Shown one piece after another: positions 48,430-60,337 of a stretch of DNA of 64,000 nucleotides. The first letter of the stretch is position 1; each line of letters begins with the position of its first letter. The notes beneath the pieces are model-generated. The model searched no databases, was not told the DNA's origin, and saw only the letters and a program-made list of their open reading frames with translations. The stretch covers positions 27,653,375 through 27,717,374 of the forward strand of contig CAIIXF020000005.1 of NCBI GenBank assembly GCA_903813345.2. The letters run 5' to 3'. The position numbers and the translations under genes are program-made. The DNA comes from Owenia fusiformis (Eukaryota; Annelida; Polychaeta; Sabellida; Oweniidae).

Positions 48430-51400
48430 TTAATCCTGGTAGAGTTGAGTGGCTAAGATTTCACCGGTTGATACAGTCTGACAACCAGCATTTACAAACT
48501 TTTTGGTTACGACTTGAGATTCAGCTTTGACATGGCTGGTCTCTTTACTCTGGGGTTTTGTTTGTGCGTCAGCTACACCATCATCTGTCGGAACTCCATT
48601 AATCGCCACAGAGGGTTCTGCATTGTTTTTCGCCATGGCTCGAATGTCACCTAACGATGATTCTATCATCTGGTAGCTTTCTGGCACCATTGAAAGTTGA
48701 CCACTAGGGTCCGAAACTGTAATATTATCATCCAGATTATCAGTACGGAAGTTCCACACTGGAATGACGCCTGCTCCTGATGGAGCTGCATCTCCGTATG
48801 ATTTATTGATTGCTTCAATATCTCCTTCACCTTCAAGATCATAGTCATCAAGATCAGGCGTAGTTGAACGACTAGAGAGCACTTGGCTCATTTCATCTTC
48901 AAATCTTGTGGTGGGACTCATGCCTGGAGGGTAGAACTCTGTGGCATCGACACTACTAGCACTAAACGTACTAGATGAACTAAATGTGCTTGTAGAAGTT
49001 GTACTAGTTGGGCTGAGCACAGGCTCCGATGGCTGTGACTCTGCCTCTTTCCACACTCTCGTTGCCCGCCACTTTGCACGACTAGCTTTTGGGGCTAACA
49101 CGGCATTAAAATTCAACATTTCACCCTGATGAAAATATTTCTGCAAATCATCAACAGACTTTGGCAGAATTGATTTGTCGAAAAAAACATGTTCGTGCTT
49201 GCCTAAGTCAATAATCCCCCAAAGTTTGGCTACGTGGAAGCACTCTCCCTTACGGGCCACCAAAGTCTGAACAGCCTGTCTCTGAGACTGAGGCCTACTA
49301 CCTGTGATGAGTACATGCATACGTGCATTCTTGTTAACAGTCACTGAGTCACCGTGAACGTGAAATATTGTAGCATTGCGTCTGAGAAAATCCTCCAAGT
49401 CTATCTTAGCCCAGCCTATTGTGTTGCGGACACTTTCTGGAGCTTGGCTAAAATGACCTGTTATACTATGAAGTTTCACATCTCCATTCTTCTCAATAAT
49501 TTCCTTTAAGAACATTACAGCTTTGTATTCATTGGCCGTCATGGTGATGGGGCTTCGTTTTGTTGGCTGGGAAGGTACAGGGGCTTGATACGGTGCTTTG
49601 TTCACAGGGAGAGATTGCGGCTTCTTACGTGAAGGCCCTGAGTTAGCTCTAGGACGTGGCGGCTCAAGATCATGTTCTATTGGGTGGCGAAGGTTGAGTG
49701 GTATACCTGGGAGGCCCTCACAAAGTGACACATTCTCCCCCTTCACTTCAAAGATATGAGGGTGTCTGATCAACCAACGCCGGAAATCAGCTGCAAAAAC
49801 AAAAATAAATAGAAAAAGTGATCACTATCTTATGGAGAATGCAATGCTCAGGAAATTTTATTTTAATTTCAACTCAGTATTTCCATAAATCAATTCAGTT
49901 ATCTTATGAATTTTTGAATATTTTAGATTTATCAACAAATATTAAATACTTTGCGAGAAACATATTTGATTATACTTATAGGAAAAACAAGTCCAACAGC
50001 CCAAGGATAAAAATATTCCCAAGTATAAACATAACCAAATTATTAAGGGTTAACTTGATTTGATTGTTCCAATGTTGCCCTTTGTTAAGTGCTCTTTCAT
50101 TAGTACTTTAACAATACTGAATACAGGTTACTTATAAAATTTGATAAACCCTAAAAATGTGTATGGGATACAGGTAAAGAAATGGGGTTTTAGCATTATT
50201 ATATGGAAACCATATGAACATTTAATTTATTTGTTGAAATCCAATTATGGTCCCCTCTCCATTTATTACTAAAGTGACAAAATTGTCTTCCTTATTAGTT
50301 TATAATCAATTGGGGCTAGTATTAGGGCCGTATAGAAGGGGGGGGGGGCATCATTATTGGGAGGCCATATTTTTTCAATGTAAAGGAGAATCAGTGAAAG
50401 TTTAAAAGTCACAAGAAAGAAATATTTACATTATGACATTAGGGTGTGTAATATTGATAAGACATGTTCCTGAAGTATTTATAGAGAAGATAGAACAGAG
50501 CTTAAAATATACAGTACACCAAATGAAAATAAGAACCAACAGCACAATCGTTTTTTAAGAATAATATTTCATGCAGTTTCAACATAGTCCTTCACCGTCC
50601 CTGTGTTAAGTGTGTTTTTACACCTATAACAATCTGTGTAAGGGGCAATATCTCATATTTAATCAAGTGTAGTGAAACGATTCATCAATTCACATTTTGC
50701 TATTGACTTTTTAACATCATATTTGCTTCACAGTGAGTCTATTTTACACAAGATATGAAAATATAACTGAATTCACAAATCGAATCTTTACTTGTAATTA
50801 TAATATGGTAATAATAAATATATAACATTGCATAGAATATTGATCTAAAAATGGTTTCAGATAATGAATCTAAGTTCTAATTATGAATTCTTACACCCTG
50901 TACCACCAATTCCCTTTCTATCAAAGATTCATTTTTTACAGTGATGGAGTAAGAATGTGTGGTACAGGGTGTCGATGCGAGAATATAAGTTTTAGCAAAT
51001 ATACAGTTAATCAGACCTCATTAATTAATTAGATAACATAAAGAATCAAAATAGTTGTGATAAGAACAAATAGAATGAGATAAACATATTACCATAGAAA
51101 GAAACAGAGTAATCTACAACATAATATAAATGATTTAAGAAATAAACATAAGCAAGCATTCTGGTTGAGGAATACAATATACTTGAAACATCAATTTAAA
51201 TACACATATCATGATCTCCCTAGTTTTTTTCTCAAGGAGTGGACAAATCTTATACTACTAGTTTGGTCAAATATGTCTATACAGTAAAACTTGTTAAAGT
51301 GTAACACTTTTGGTTCCTGTAAAGTGTTCCACTTGGGAAGTGTTCCACTTATAGAGGTTCATTTAACATTATGTCAGTTGGCCACGTGACTCTGACAAGT

Positions 51401-54400
51401 GTTCCACTAACAGAGGTGTTCCACTTTGCAAGGTGCGAGGGAAAACAATGTAATTTTTGAATTTATAACAAGGTCCACCATCCTGTTGATCTGATGCTGG
51501 GGAGATCACTCGGGTGAATATATAATGTATGATGGGAACATTAAAAATTGACAAAGAGACATTGCATGCACCACCTCACCCTATGCAGACAGAGCCTGTG
51601 GGAAATATTGGGTGCGGAGCAAATGAGCGGAGGGTGCGGAGCTAACGGTTATTTTTGAATTTAAATTTGGGATATTTCTGAAACTAAGCCGTTTTGGGAC
51701 TTCAAATATACCAAGATATGTGTATTTGACACCAAATATCAATACAATTGTGAAAATAGTAGCGCAATTCATTCTATAGCGACGCAGTGTGCCTTAAACA
51801 TTTCCCAGACCTATATATTTTGAAATTATCCTTTTAATACTGAGTCCCCAGCATTCATAAAAAATGGTGTTCAAGGTGCACTATCTATACAAATTATTTT
51901 TGCATCTTGGAAGCCAGGCAGTATCTGTGTGATTTTATAAAAATTCGGAAATGTTCTTCAGATATGAGCCCCTCTAAATATTGGGTGCGGAGCAGCTCCA
52001 TAAACGTAGCTCCGCACCCAATATTTAGAGGGGCTCATATCTGAAGAACATTTCCGAATTTTTATAAAATCACACAGATACTGCCTGGCTTCCAAGATGC
52101 AAAAATAATTTGGATGGGTAGTGTATCTTGAACACCATTTTTTATGAATGCTGGGGACGCAGTATTAAAAGGATAGTCTCAAAATATATAGGTCTGGGAA
52201 ATGTTTAAGGCATACTGCGTCGCTATAAAATGAATTGCACTACTATTTTCACAATTTTATTGATATTTGGTGTCAAATACACATATCTTGGTATATTTGA
52301 AGTCCCAAAACGGCTTAGTTTCAGAAATATCCCAATTTTAAATTAAAAAATGACCGTTAGCTCCGCACCCTCCGCTCATTTGCGCCGCACCCAATATTTC
52401 CCACAGGCTCTGTCTGCATAGGGTGCACCTTATGGATGTTCAATTAGGTCATAGCAAATGAACTAGAACTGAGATCAAAGAATTAATATCAAAATCTATT
52501 CTACAGTATGAGTATGACTATTTCATGGTTTTCTACGTACATAAGTATTGCAACAAGTCTGGCACCCCCAAGTGTCCACTTTCCTTCCAGGAAGTTAGGT
52601 GTACCTATTAGGGGAAGGGAATCACAGGGGCATGATGCAAAACTACATTTTAGAGTAATCATTTACTTACCCTGTGGACCCACTACAGTCCTCACTTCCA
52701 AACTGGCTTGCGAAAGATGCCCTGCAAGGCTTTTAATGGGAACCCATGTTTCTTCCTTCTTAATTAAGCGTTGTTGAAAATATTGCACAGCCTCAGTTTC
52801 CATGGAAACATCAGGCAAACTCCGCCCACTTGAAAGAGAAGATGCGGGGCTCCCATCTCTGCCATTGCGGTCATCAGATGATGTGACACTTCCGTCAAAC
52901 AGTGACACCATATTGCCTTTCACCGTGAAAAGCGATGGCCATTTTAAAAGAAACTTCTTCAGTCCAACCTGAAATCGAAAATTATGAAAGCATATGATAA
53001 ACTATATGATAAAAACATATGATATAACATATGACAATTCGTATGATAAAACACATGATGAAACATATGACAATACATATGATAAAACACATGATGAAAC
53101 ATATGACAATACATATGATAAAACACATGATAAAACATATAACAATACGCATGATAAAACATATGATAAAACACATGATGAAACATATGACAATACATAT
53201 GATAAAACACATGATAAAACATATCACAATACATACTGTATAATAAAACACATGATAAAACATATGACAATACATATGATAAAACATATGACAAAACATA
53301 TGATAAAACACATGATAAAACATATGACAAAACATATGATAAAACATATGACAATAAATATGATAAAACTTGACATGATAAAACATATGACAATACATAT
53401 GATAAAACTTGACATGATAAAACATATGACAATACATATGATAAAACACATGATAAAACATATGCCAATACATATGATAAAACACATGATAAAACATATG
53501 CCAATACATATGATAAAACTTGACATGAACATATGAAACTGAACATTCTGATTCGATCTGACTTATCCATTCCAGGCTGTAGAAACCAGAATGGAAAATG
53601 CAGAGTGGGAGATGTGGAGTCTGTAGAACTAATTTTATAATGCACCCCTTTTGGACCACCCTCCAAATGCAGGGTTTCAACTCAGTCTATGGGAAGAAGG
53701 AATGAACTTGTGCTAGCCATATCTGTTGAGAAAACAGTAAAATCTGGATATGTTAAAATAGCATTTGATGACATAGATATTACTCGGTATTGGACCCTGA
53801 CCATTGATGTGGAGGGCATGATTGAATACTCCTCCATTTTAGTACTGGACTACAGCTTAGGGTTTGTAATTATTGATCACCATATTATATAGCATGATAA
53901 ATATCTATCAAATATTCTTATACATCTGTATGTTAAAAAGTCTAATGTTAATAAGTGTATTAACAATTTGTAAGAGAGTAGTAAAATGTTTAGTATCTGA
54001 TTTACTTATAAATGTGGTATTAAATCAATATCAAAATCAAATCTAATGCCTTTTATGGCTCTTCTATATTGTGAATAAATATACATGTACATGTATAGAT
54101 TTAAAGGTAGATCCACACAATGAGGTTTTTAATTCAATTTTCATGATTATAATTGCCAAAATTAATGAAATGGTTAGAAACATTAACATTTTCATATAGA
54201 TATTTACACAGTCATTATCATAAAGGCAGAATACATCAAAATCAAATTTAAATGCTGGCAACACATTTCCACAAAAATATATTTCATCTTTCTCTGTTAA
54301 TGTGCAGAGCAACCTTAAATTGTATCAAGTTTAAGACCACAGCATATTACTACCAAGGTTGGGGAGCTCTTGTTATTCTTTCATTACTGAAACCGTAATA

Positions 54401-55122
54401 AATAGAAATTTCTCTCTCATTCAACAGTTTCATTTTGATAAATAACATACTGTACATGAAATTTTATTTCCACTCATATATGCATATGCTTATAGATTCA
54501 TAATTACATGTATGTTATTCAGCAAAATGCAAATATATCACAGATGTCTCTCCAGATATGGTTAGTTCATCAATAAAAAAACACTCAATTTTAATTGAAA
54601 TATAATTGAATTATATTCCTCATATCATAAGAATCCCCTAACAAAAATGCTAAATAAAAATACCCCCCTTATTGTAAATTTGACAATTTGCAAATCATAG
54701 GCTTAAATGCAGAAGAAAGTCATAACCTTGTTGTAAACTTGTACAAGGCATTTACATGCAAAATGCCACCACCACAACCTGCCATTTGTTACAGATGCTG
54801 AACACCATCCACAAAAAGTTGGAGACAATACAACATGTCAACACTTGTGGTGGTGACAATAGAAACCCTGTACTAACTACTATACCATATAGATTTCTGG
54901 TCCCACACTTTACGAATCACATATATCTTGTACTTTTCTACCACCGATTTCATCAAAGTGATTTCCACTCACCTCATTGCCACCAGCCGCCTGCCTCATT
55001 TCTGATGTAAAAGTGCGACTGCCGAAACGGCCTGCCAGTTGACTGATTGTCAAAGGTCCTGTACTATTCATCAGGACCTCAAGGAAGTATAGCATGGCCT
55101 TGTGGGAAGGATCCTCTGCCAT
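48430..55122 (-). CDS. Egalitarian-like protein lacking the exonuclease domain
   Basis: Three coding exons, 602 aa: 55122-54973, 52968-52671, 49790-48430. Three repeats of a small helical/winged module are seen: AMLYFLEVLM...LAGRFGSRTF...FLLKWPSLFTVKG; AVQYFQQRLI...LAGHLSQAS...WLIRHPHIFEVKG; AVMFLKEII...ITGHFSQAP...FLRRNATIFHVHG. These resemble, from memory, the N-terminal region of Drosophila Egalitarian, the BicD/dynein mRNA-transport adaptor. A fourth conserved-looking block (AVQTLVARKGECFHVAKLWGIIDLG onward to SRAKWRATRVW) may be an OB/cold-shock-like fold. The rest is serine-rich and disordered, ending ATQLYQD. Egalitarian normally carries a DEDD 3'-5' exonuclease-like domain after this region; none was found down to UBE2H. 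A UTR exon at about 60216-60300 (donor CGCAG/GTATG) likely joins the acceptor at 55150/55151. The start at 55122 is the first ATG; the upstream GTG was not used. Confidence 0.75.
50893..50972. mobile_element. 80-bp inverted-repeat mini-element
   Basis: ACACCCTGTACCAC at the left and GTGGTACAGGGTGT at the right, in intron 2 of the Egl-like gene. No coding capacity. Confidence 0.65.
51282..51440. mobile_element. CAGTA family copy C, right end lost
   Basis: Begins CAGTAAAACTTGTTAAAG after TA. Contains three GTGTTCCACT words as in copies A and B, but no CTACTG-TA end is visible. Confidence 0.55.
51577..52425. mobile_element. Fold-back MITE 2, 849 bp, CACCCTATG ends, 5-bp TSD
   Basis: A near-perfect palindrome with only about 15 unpaired bases at its centre (about 52001). 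Ends are CACCCTATGCAGACAGAG and its complement. CACCT is duplicated at 51572-51576 and 52426-52430. By eye the arms differ at a few per cent of positions. The word ATATTGGGTGCGGAGC occurs near the outer and the inner end of each arm. No coding capacity. Intron 2 of the Egl-like gene. Confidence 0.9.
52985..53530. repeat. CATATG/CACATG minisatellite beside a splice acceptor
   Basis: Units of about 10-12 bp, ACATATGATAAA and ACATATGACAAT types, with interspersed ACACATGATGAA and ACTTGACATGAT. Several frames on both strands stay open, giving false ORFs of up to 235 codons. On the minus strand the array ends about 17 bp before the acceptor of Egl-like exon 2. Confidence 0.9.
54755..54861 (+). repeat. 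GTCACC-family dispersed repeat, copy 6
   Basis: Starts CATGCAAAATGCCACCACC, then GCCATTTGTTACAGATGCTG, CCATCCACAAAAAGTTGGAG, and ends CACTTGTGGTGGTGACAAT. Full length, in intron 1 of the Egl-like gene. Confidence 0.8.
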
Positions 55123-55150
55123 TTTGTATGATGTCACTGTCTCACGATTT

Positions 55151-57408
55151 CTGCGAATGAAAGAAGCTGGCTTCGAAAGTCAGGTATAAACCTTAAATTA
55201 AAAAAAAATAATAATAATAAAAATTAACATATATGCATGATGTACGTATTATTTCTGTAAAGGTTTGTTTGAAGCATACATGTTAAATCTTGTGCTAAGG
55301 GCCGATGTAAAAGTCAGTTCACCCCCATATAAGTTTGAGAATTTCAGGAATTCAAAATTGAACACAAGATAGCATTTTAACTCAAAATTCTGAAAACCTT
55401 GTCATTAAGACTACCGACTAGCGTAATCCCCTCCAAACTATGAAGTCATTCTGATTCATGGTTCTTGTGATATTGATGCCTCAAAAATTGAGATAGATGG
55501 CTGAACGCCTGTTGATCAATCTAGAGATGCTGATGTAACAATATAGCACTTAGCTTTGGATTATTACATCAATGTTATTTGGTGGTTATCTACAGCTCAT
55601 ATATCCTACCAAGGGTTCTCATGTTGTTTACCCCAATATGCCCCTAACAGATAAACAACCCAAATCCTAGTCTAACTAAAATAACTAAAAGCCCCCAAAA
55701 ATTGGCTACATTTCACCCAAAACTTATTTTTTGAGACAATATCTAAATGTTATGCACTGGCCTAGACTAATGAGACTTGGTTTGCACGAGAACGACCCTT
55801 ATATTTTTCAAACCATTGATAATATGTAACAAATAACTATAGATAAACAAAGTCTAAACCTATATGCTATCTTCTTAGGTATTCCTTAAGAGTACACAAA
55901 CTAGTCAGGCTAACCCTCAATCATTGAATTTCACTTTTACTTACAATTTGTGTTAAACGTAAACATGCCCATCTCTCTGGTAATTCATTAATTGGTAAAG
56001 CAAAAATATTCTTGATAATGAAACAAGTAGGCCAACAGGTGAAATGGCAAAAATAAATTGTATAAGTCTCTGAAGTAAATGAATTTGAGATAATTAATCA
56101 ATTCAATATAGCACATTGTACCATGTAGATGAAAGAACCAGTTATTGCAGCAATGCATTAGACTGACATAAATAAACAAACATGCAGCAATCTTAAAATA
56201 CAGTTGTCTGTGCCATGGCCTGTACTGTAGGTGCATGCATACCAGGTGTGTAATTCCATTCTGTAGTGATATCTATAGATGCTAGTTCAAACCACAGGCC
56301 TTTGAAAATGACATATGTTTCAGCATAAACCTGCTGATGCAGCTAAGAACAGTAAAGGTGGAAACATTGCCAACTTGCAGTTTATTTCTGATGTAACACG
56401 AATCGGGAGATAGTGAACTTATCTTATTGTGGCTACAGGTTAATTGGAGATGATACTGTAGAAAAGTTCATCTGATATTTTACTTTGTTGTATCACTCCA
56501 TGCTCAATAATAATTGTTGCATTGGTAATTGGATATATCAACCTCGTTAAAAATCAGTAAAATTGTCTTATGACTTCAGGTATAGATCAGCATGAGGAGA
56601 ATTCTTAAGTAATTTTCAAGATCATATTTGCCAATAATTGATGAGCTGGGTATTAGTTCACATTTTATTATGGATATTCACATGTTATAATATATGTTAT
56701 TACACTGTTCCAAATCAATATAATTTGATTAAATGTTGATATGCAGGGGCAGATCCAGGAACCAACAGGGTTGGGGGGGGGGGCATATTTGAAGTCTTGA
56801 AAAAAAATTCCAAAAAGTGGGCCCAAATTTTGAAGATTCTAGGCCCATTTTCTTGATAATTTGGCCTAAAATTAAAAAATAAGGTCTTAAAAAGCCCATT
56901 TTGCCTAAACAGGCCCATTAATGAGCCTTCAAAAAACTATCTAAGATCCGCCAGTGATACGACTGTGGTAAAATGTTGCCAGATACTATTCCATTTCTCC
57001 CGACCCATGAGAATAGTGTTTGATTGGTTTAAGTGCTTTAACAGTAAGATTGTCATTCCATATGTGATGACTTCATCCTCTAATTGAATTTTCATAAAAT
57101 ATAGTGTAATATAGCCCCATTAAGAGCACAGTGGTCCATTTTCTAATTGTTATTCAGACGCCTAGACAATACAGACATGCCTGGCTCGGACTAAATACGT
57201 CTAAATACGTATGTCTATGACAGCACTAACAAAAATATTACAAATATGAACACCTCTCAATGTGAACAATCAAAAATGACTTTCATTGACTCATATTTTT
57301 AGAAAACCTGCTAATCAGAACACTTTTTGTCAGTCCGAGAAGCATTCAATTTTTTGACACCTTAAAGTTCAACTGTATTTGGTCCTGATAAACATGTAGA
57401 AGCATATT
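55151..57408. other. Intron of Egl-like 5' UTR, mostly unremarkable
   Basis: No gene seen. A repeat block with GGGGCAGATCCAGGA at 56744 and AAGATCCGCCAGTG ending about 56955, around a poly-G run, is a common invertebrate dispersed-repeat type. Confidence 0.5.
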
Positions 57409-57944
57409 CACTGGTGATCCACTCGATTACGCTGGTTAACGAAACGAACTGTTTTGATAACAAAATGTCGGAACATCGAAGGTACGATTTTTCTTTTTTC
57501 CTTATTTCACGCATTGTGGGCTGGGCAGAATTCTCACAACATTTTAATCACAAATGTGCGTCAGTATCATATGTTTAAGAAAATGTACATGTTTGCAAAC
57601 AAATAGTTCAGAGGACAACAGAATCATCAATTTAATACCTCACTTTTGTTACATAAACGGAATCGGTTAGAAATGCAGATCTTAACCATTTTTTGAAGTT
57701 CCATTTACGTAACTTAAGTGAGGCATTAAATCGACGATTCTGTGTTCTTCTGAACTATTTGCTCGCAGACATGTACATTTTCTTAGATATGATACTGACA
57801 CATGTTTGTTACAAAAATGTCATGGGAATTTTGCCTACAACGCATGGAATAAGGAAAAAAGAAAATCACACCTTCGTGGTTCCGACATTTTGTTACCGAA
57901 ACAGTTTGTTTTGGTAACCAGTGTAATCGAGTGGATCACCAGTA
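57409..57944. mobile_element. Fold-back MITE 3, 536 bp, CACTGG ends, 5-bp TSD
   Basis: Ends CACTGGTGATCCACTCGAT and ATCGAGTGGATCACCAGTA (last base A where G is expected). ATATT is duplicated at 57404-57408 and 57945-57949. The arms remain inverted-complementary inward, with GTTTGCAAACAAATAGTTCA paired to TGAACTATTTGCTCGCAGAC and a centre near 57675. No coding capacity; a 74-codon ORF in the right arm is incidental. Confidence 0.8.
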
Positions 57945-58616
57945 ATATTAATAATTAATTGCAAAATCGCTATGTTTAGTAAAACTAATAAATGGTTCTC
58001 TTGCTTCATGATGACAAGATTTCTTGTGTTAGCTGCCAATCAATTACCAAAAAGGCAATGACAATTAAAGCATTTTTGAAGTGCTATAAAAAACATGGCA
58101 TAACCATGTTTCAAATTTGATGCAATAAAAGATTTATACAATAATCTGAACATGTATTTGATTGTCTATATTATAGAACAATGAAGTGACATTTACTTAC
58201 ATTAATAGACAGTGTTTATTTTATACAATCTATTCCATTTCAATTGTCTATTGAACAATGGGAAAGTGACATTATATATTTAATAAACAGTGTGAGTATA
58301 CAGTTGTATTCTAGCTCAATTTGCAAATTATTATAAATTGTATTCAATCAGCATTTTCTGTCTGATCACCTCTTCCAATAGGGTTGGCAATGATGGGAAT
58401 CATTATAGTTACATGTATATTGCTGTGAAATTAGCCAAATCTATGGATACACAAGATACAATGATATATTAACTTGGGAACCCTACTCTGCGCAGACCTT
58501 CACATATTATACTTTTATGGTAAAATTTGGGCAATTCAAAATAGAAAAATAGACAAATGGGACAGTGATTTGTTTTGTCTCAGACCTGTAGCCAGCTTAT
58601 GTGAAGGGGTTCAGGT

Positions 58617-59066
58617 TAGTGTTGTCGCGATGTGCCATAATCGTACATCGATGCATCGGCAATTTTCAGTAGTAAACATCGATGCACATCGCGATGTACA
58701 TCGAGAAAAAGTCCGAGAAAAGTGCACTGAAATACCGAACGCTAATGCACTAAAATACCGAACATCCGGTACATCCGGGAACTTCTATAAAGGTGAAATG
58801 AAAGTAAAGTAATTTTTTTACGGATTAATGGTTCATTTCGAATAGCTAAAACAGTTTTAAAGCGAAAGAATATCAGAAAACATTGGAAAATGAAATAAGA
58901 CATGAGAAAGGTAAGCGATTTGCATCAAAATAAGATAAGAAAGGGTGATTTTTAGCAAATTAATTTTTTTCAAAAACATCGATGTTTTGTTTCAGACATC
59001 GATGCATCGCCAGAATCAGCTTTGGCGATGTATATCGCGATGTATCGATTAATCGCGACAACACTA
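58617..59066. mobile_element. 450-bp hAT-type MITE nested in a CCGTAGCC repeat
   Basis: Ends TAGTGTTGTCGCGAT and ATCGCGACAACACTA, with an 8-bp duplication GTTCAGGT at 58609-58616 and 59067-59074, diagnostic of hAT. CATCGATG and ATCGCGATG words crowd both ends. Outside it, CAGACCTGTAGCCAGC (58581) and GAAGTGCTCAAAATGG (about 59115) are the two halves of a CCGTAGCC-type repeat like 33805-34004. Confidence 0.9.
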
Positions 59067-60215
59067 GTTCAGGTTTGAATGAATTTGACAATCTAGGCTC
59101 AAAAATCACTTTAGAAGTGCTCAAAATGGTGAAAAAGTGGATGATTTTGAAATAATTTTTGGCCAGAGACGTTCACTTTTTTAAACATAAAAAATTCTTA
59201 CATAAGCTTGAATTTCCTGATTCAATGACAAGACCTACAGTCTTGAGAACATCCCTTTAGTTTGTCTGTCTGATTAGAGCATATGAGAATTTCCCACAGT
59301 TTACAAACTAAAATGACCAACGTCAATGAATTCCTAGTATTTAAGCATTGTGTTAATGCAGCCGAATTGGGTGGTTTTAGAAGAGAAATCCCCGTAATGA
59401 CATCTGGATCTGGAGTTGAGAGCCGAGATATTAAATTAGATGGAGAAACTTGACGCTTGAAATAAGTTAAAAATTTTGATCAAAAATGAAAAGTCCTCGT
59501 TCTGCCGATCAACCCATACAATTGGGGATTCAAAAACATAAAAAGAATCTTAAAATGCTCAGGAATTTATTGAGGTAAGTCATTTACGTTTGTAAGGCGA
59601 TGAAAATTCTCCCATGTTGTAATGAGACAGACAAACTACAGGGATGTTCTCAAGACTATAGTCTTGGCACGGGATAATATGTTTCCATAATATATTGGAC
59701 ATGTGGCCATTAGATATTGACCCTAACACTAATAATTATCAACAGATATCTTGGTAATCTAGCAATTTCCATCTAAATACACTCTTTCGGCCACTTATAG
59801 CTAAAATCCCTGGAATTCTCTAATACAATTTTTTAGATAATGTTTTCTCTTCAACGACTAAATATTTCTGAATAGGTGTGGTGACTGGTGGCTGATAAAG
59901 CATGATGGTTTGAATGAAAATTGTGCACAATAAGATATACTGAGATGTAGACATATGTATTCTGAAAGTTGATCCATTTAGGTTAGAACTTGCACAAATG
60001 ATGAAATAGTACACATGGTTACTAAAATCATAATAGAGTGGCTAATTTCAGTTCAGCTGACGTGAACTGGGATGATAAATTTGTGAACTTTTCAGAAATT
60101 TTTTACACAGACAAAGCTTGATTTCTCTTATTCTATTGTGCGAAAAGTTACGAAATCTGGCGACTGTGAAGTTAAATTGATACCCCAAACATTAATTGAT
60201 AAAATAATGGCATAC

Positions 60216-60337
60216 CTGCGAAAGATCAGCTCTGAAAGCTATGGAATTTGAAGCATTCACTTCAATGTGTCACTCATCTTCCAGCAAGAATGTCTAAATT
60301 TAGAGCAGCGTAATCCAGCAGAGCTTTCAAACCGGAA
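60216..60337. promoter_or_regulatory. Divergent promoter and 5' UTR exon (Egl-like / DUF2064)
   Basis: On the minus strand a donor CGCAG/GTATGC lies at 60216/60215 and fits an untranslated first exon of the Egl-like gene. The DUF2064 start codon is at 60338 on the plus strand. Both genes would then start within about 120 bp of each other. Confidence 0.45.

Noticed and set aside
52959-53680. Several 60-235-codon ORFs on both strands
   Set aside because: Generated by the CATATG minisatellite, which lacks stops in several frames.
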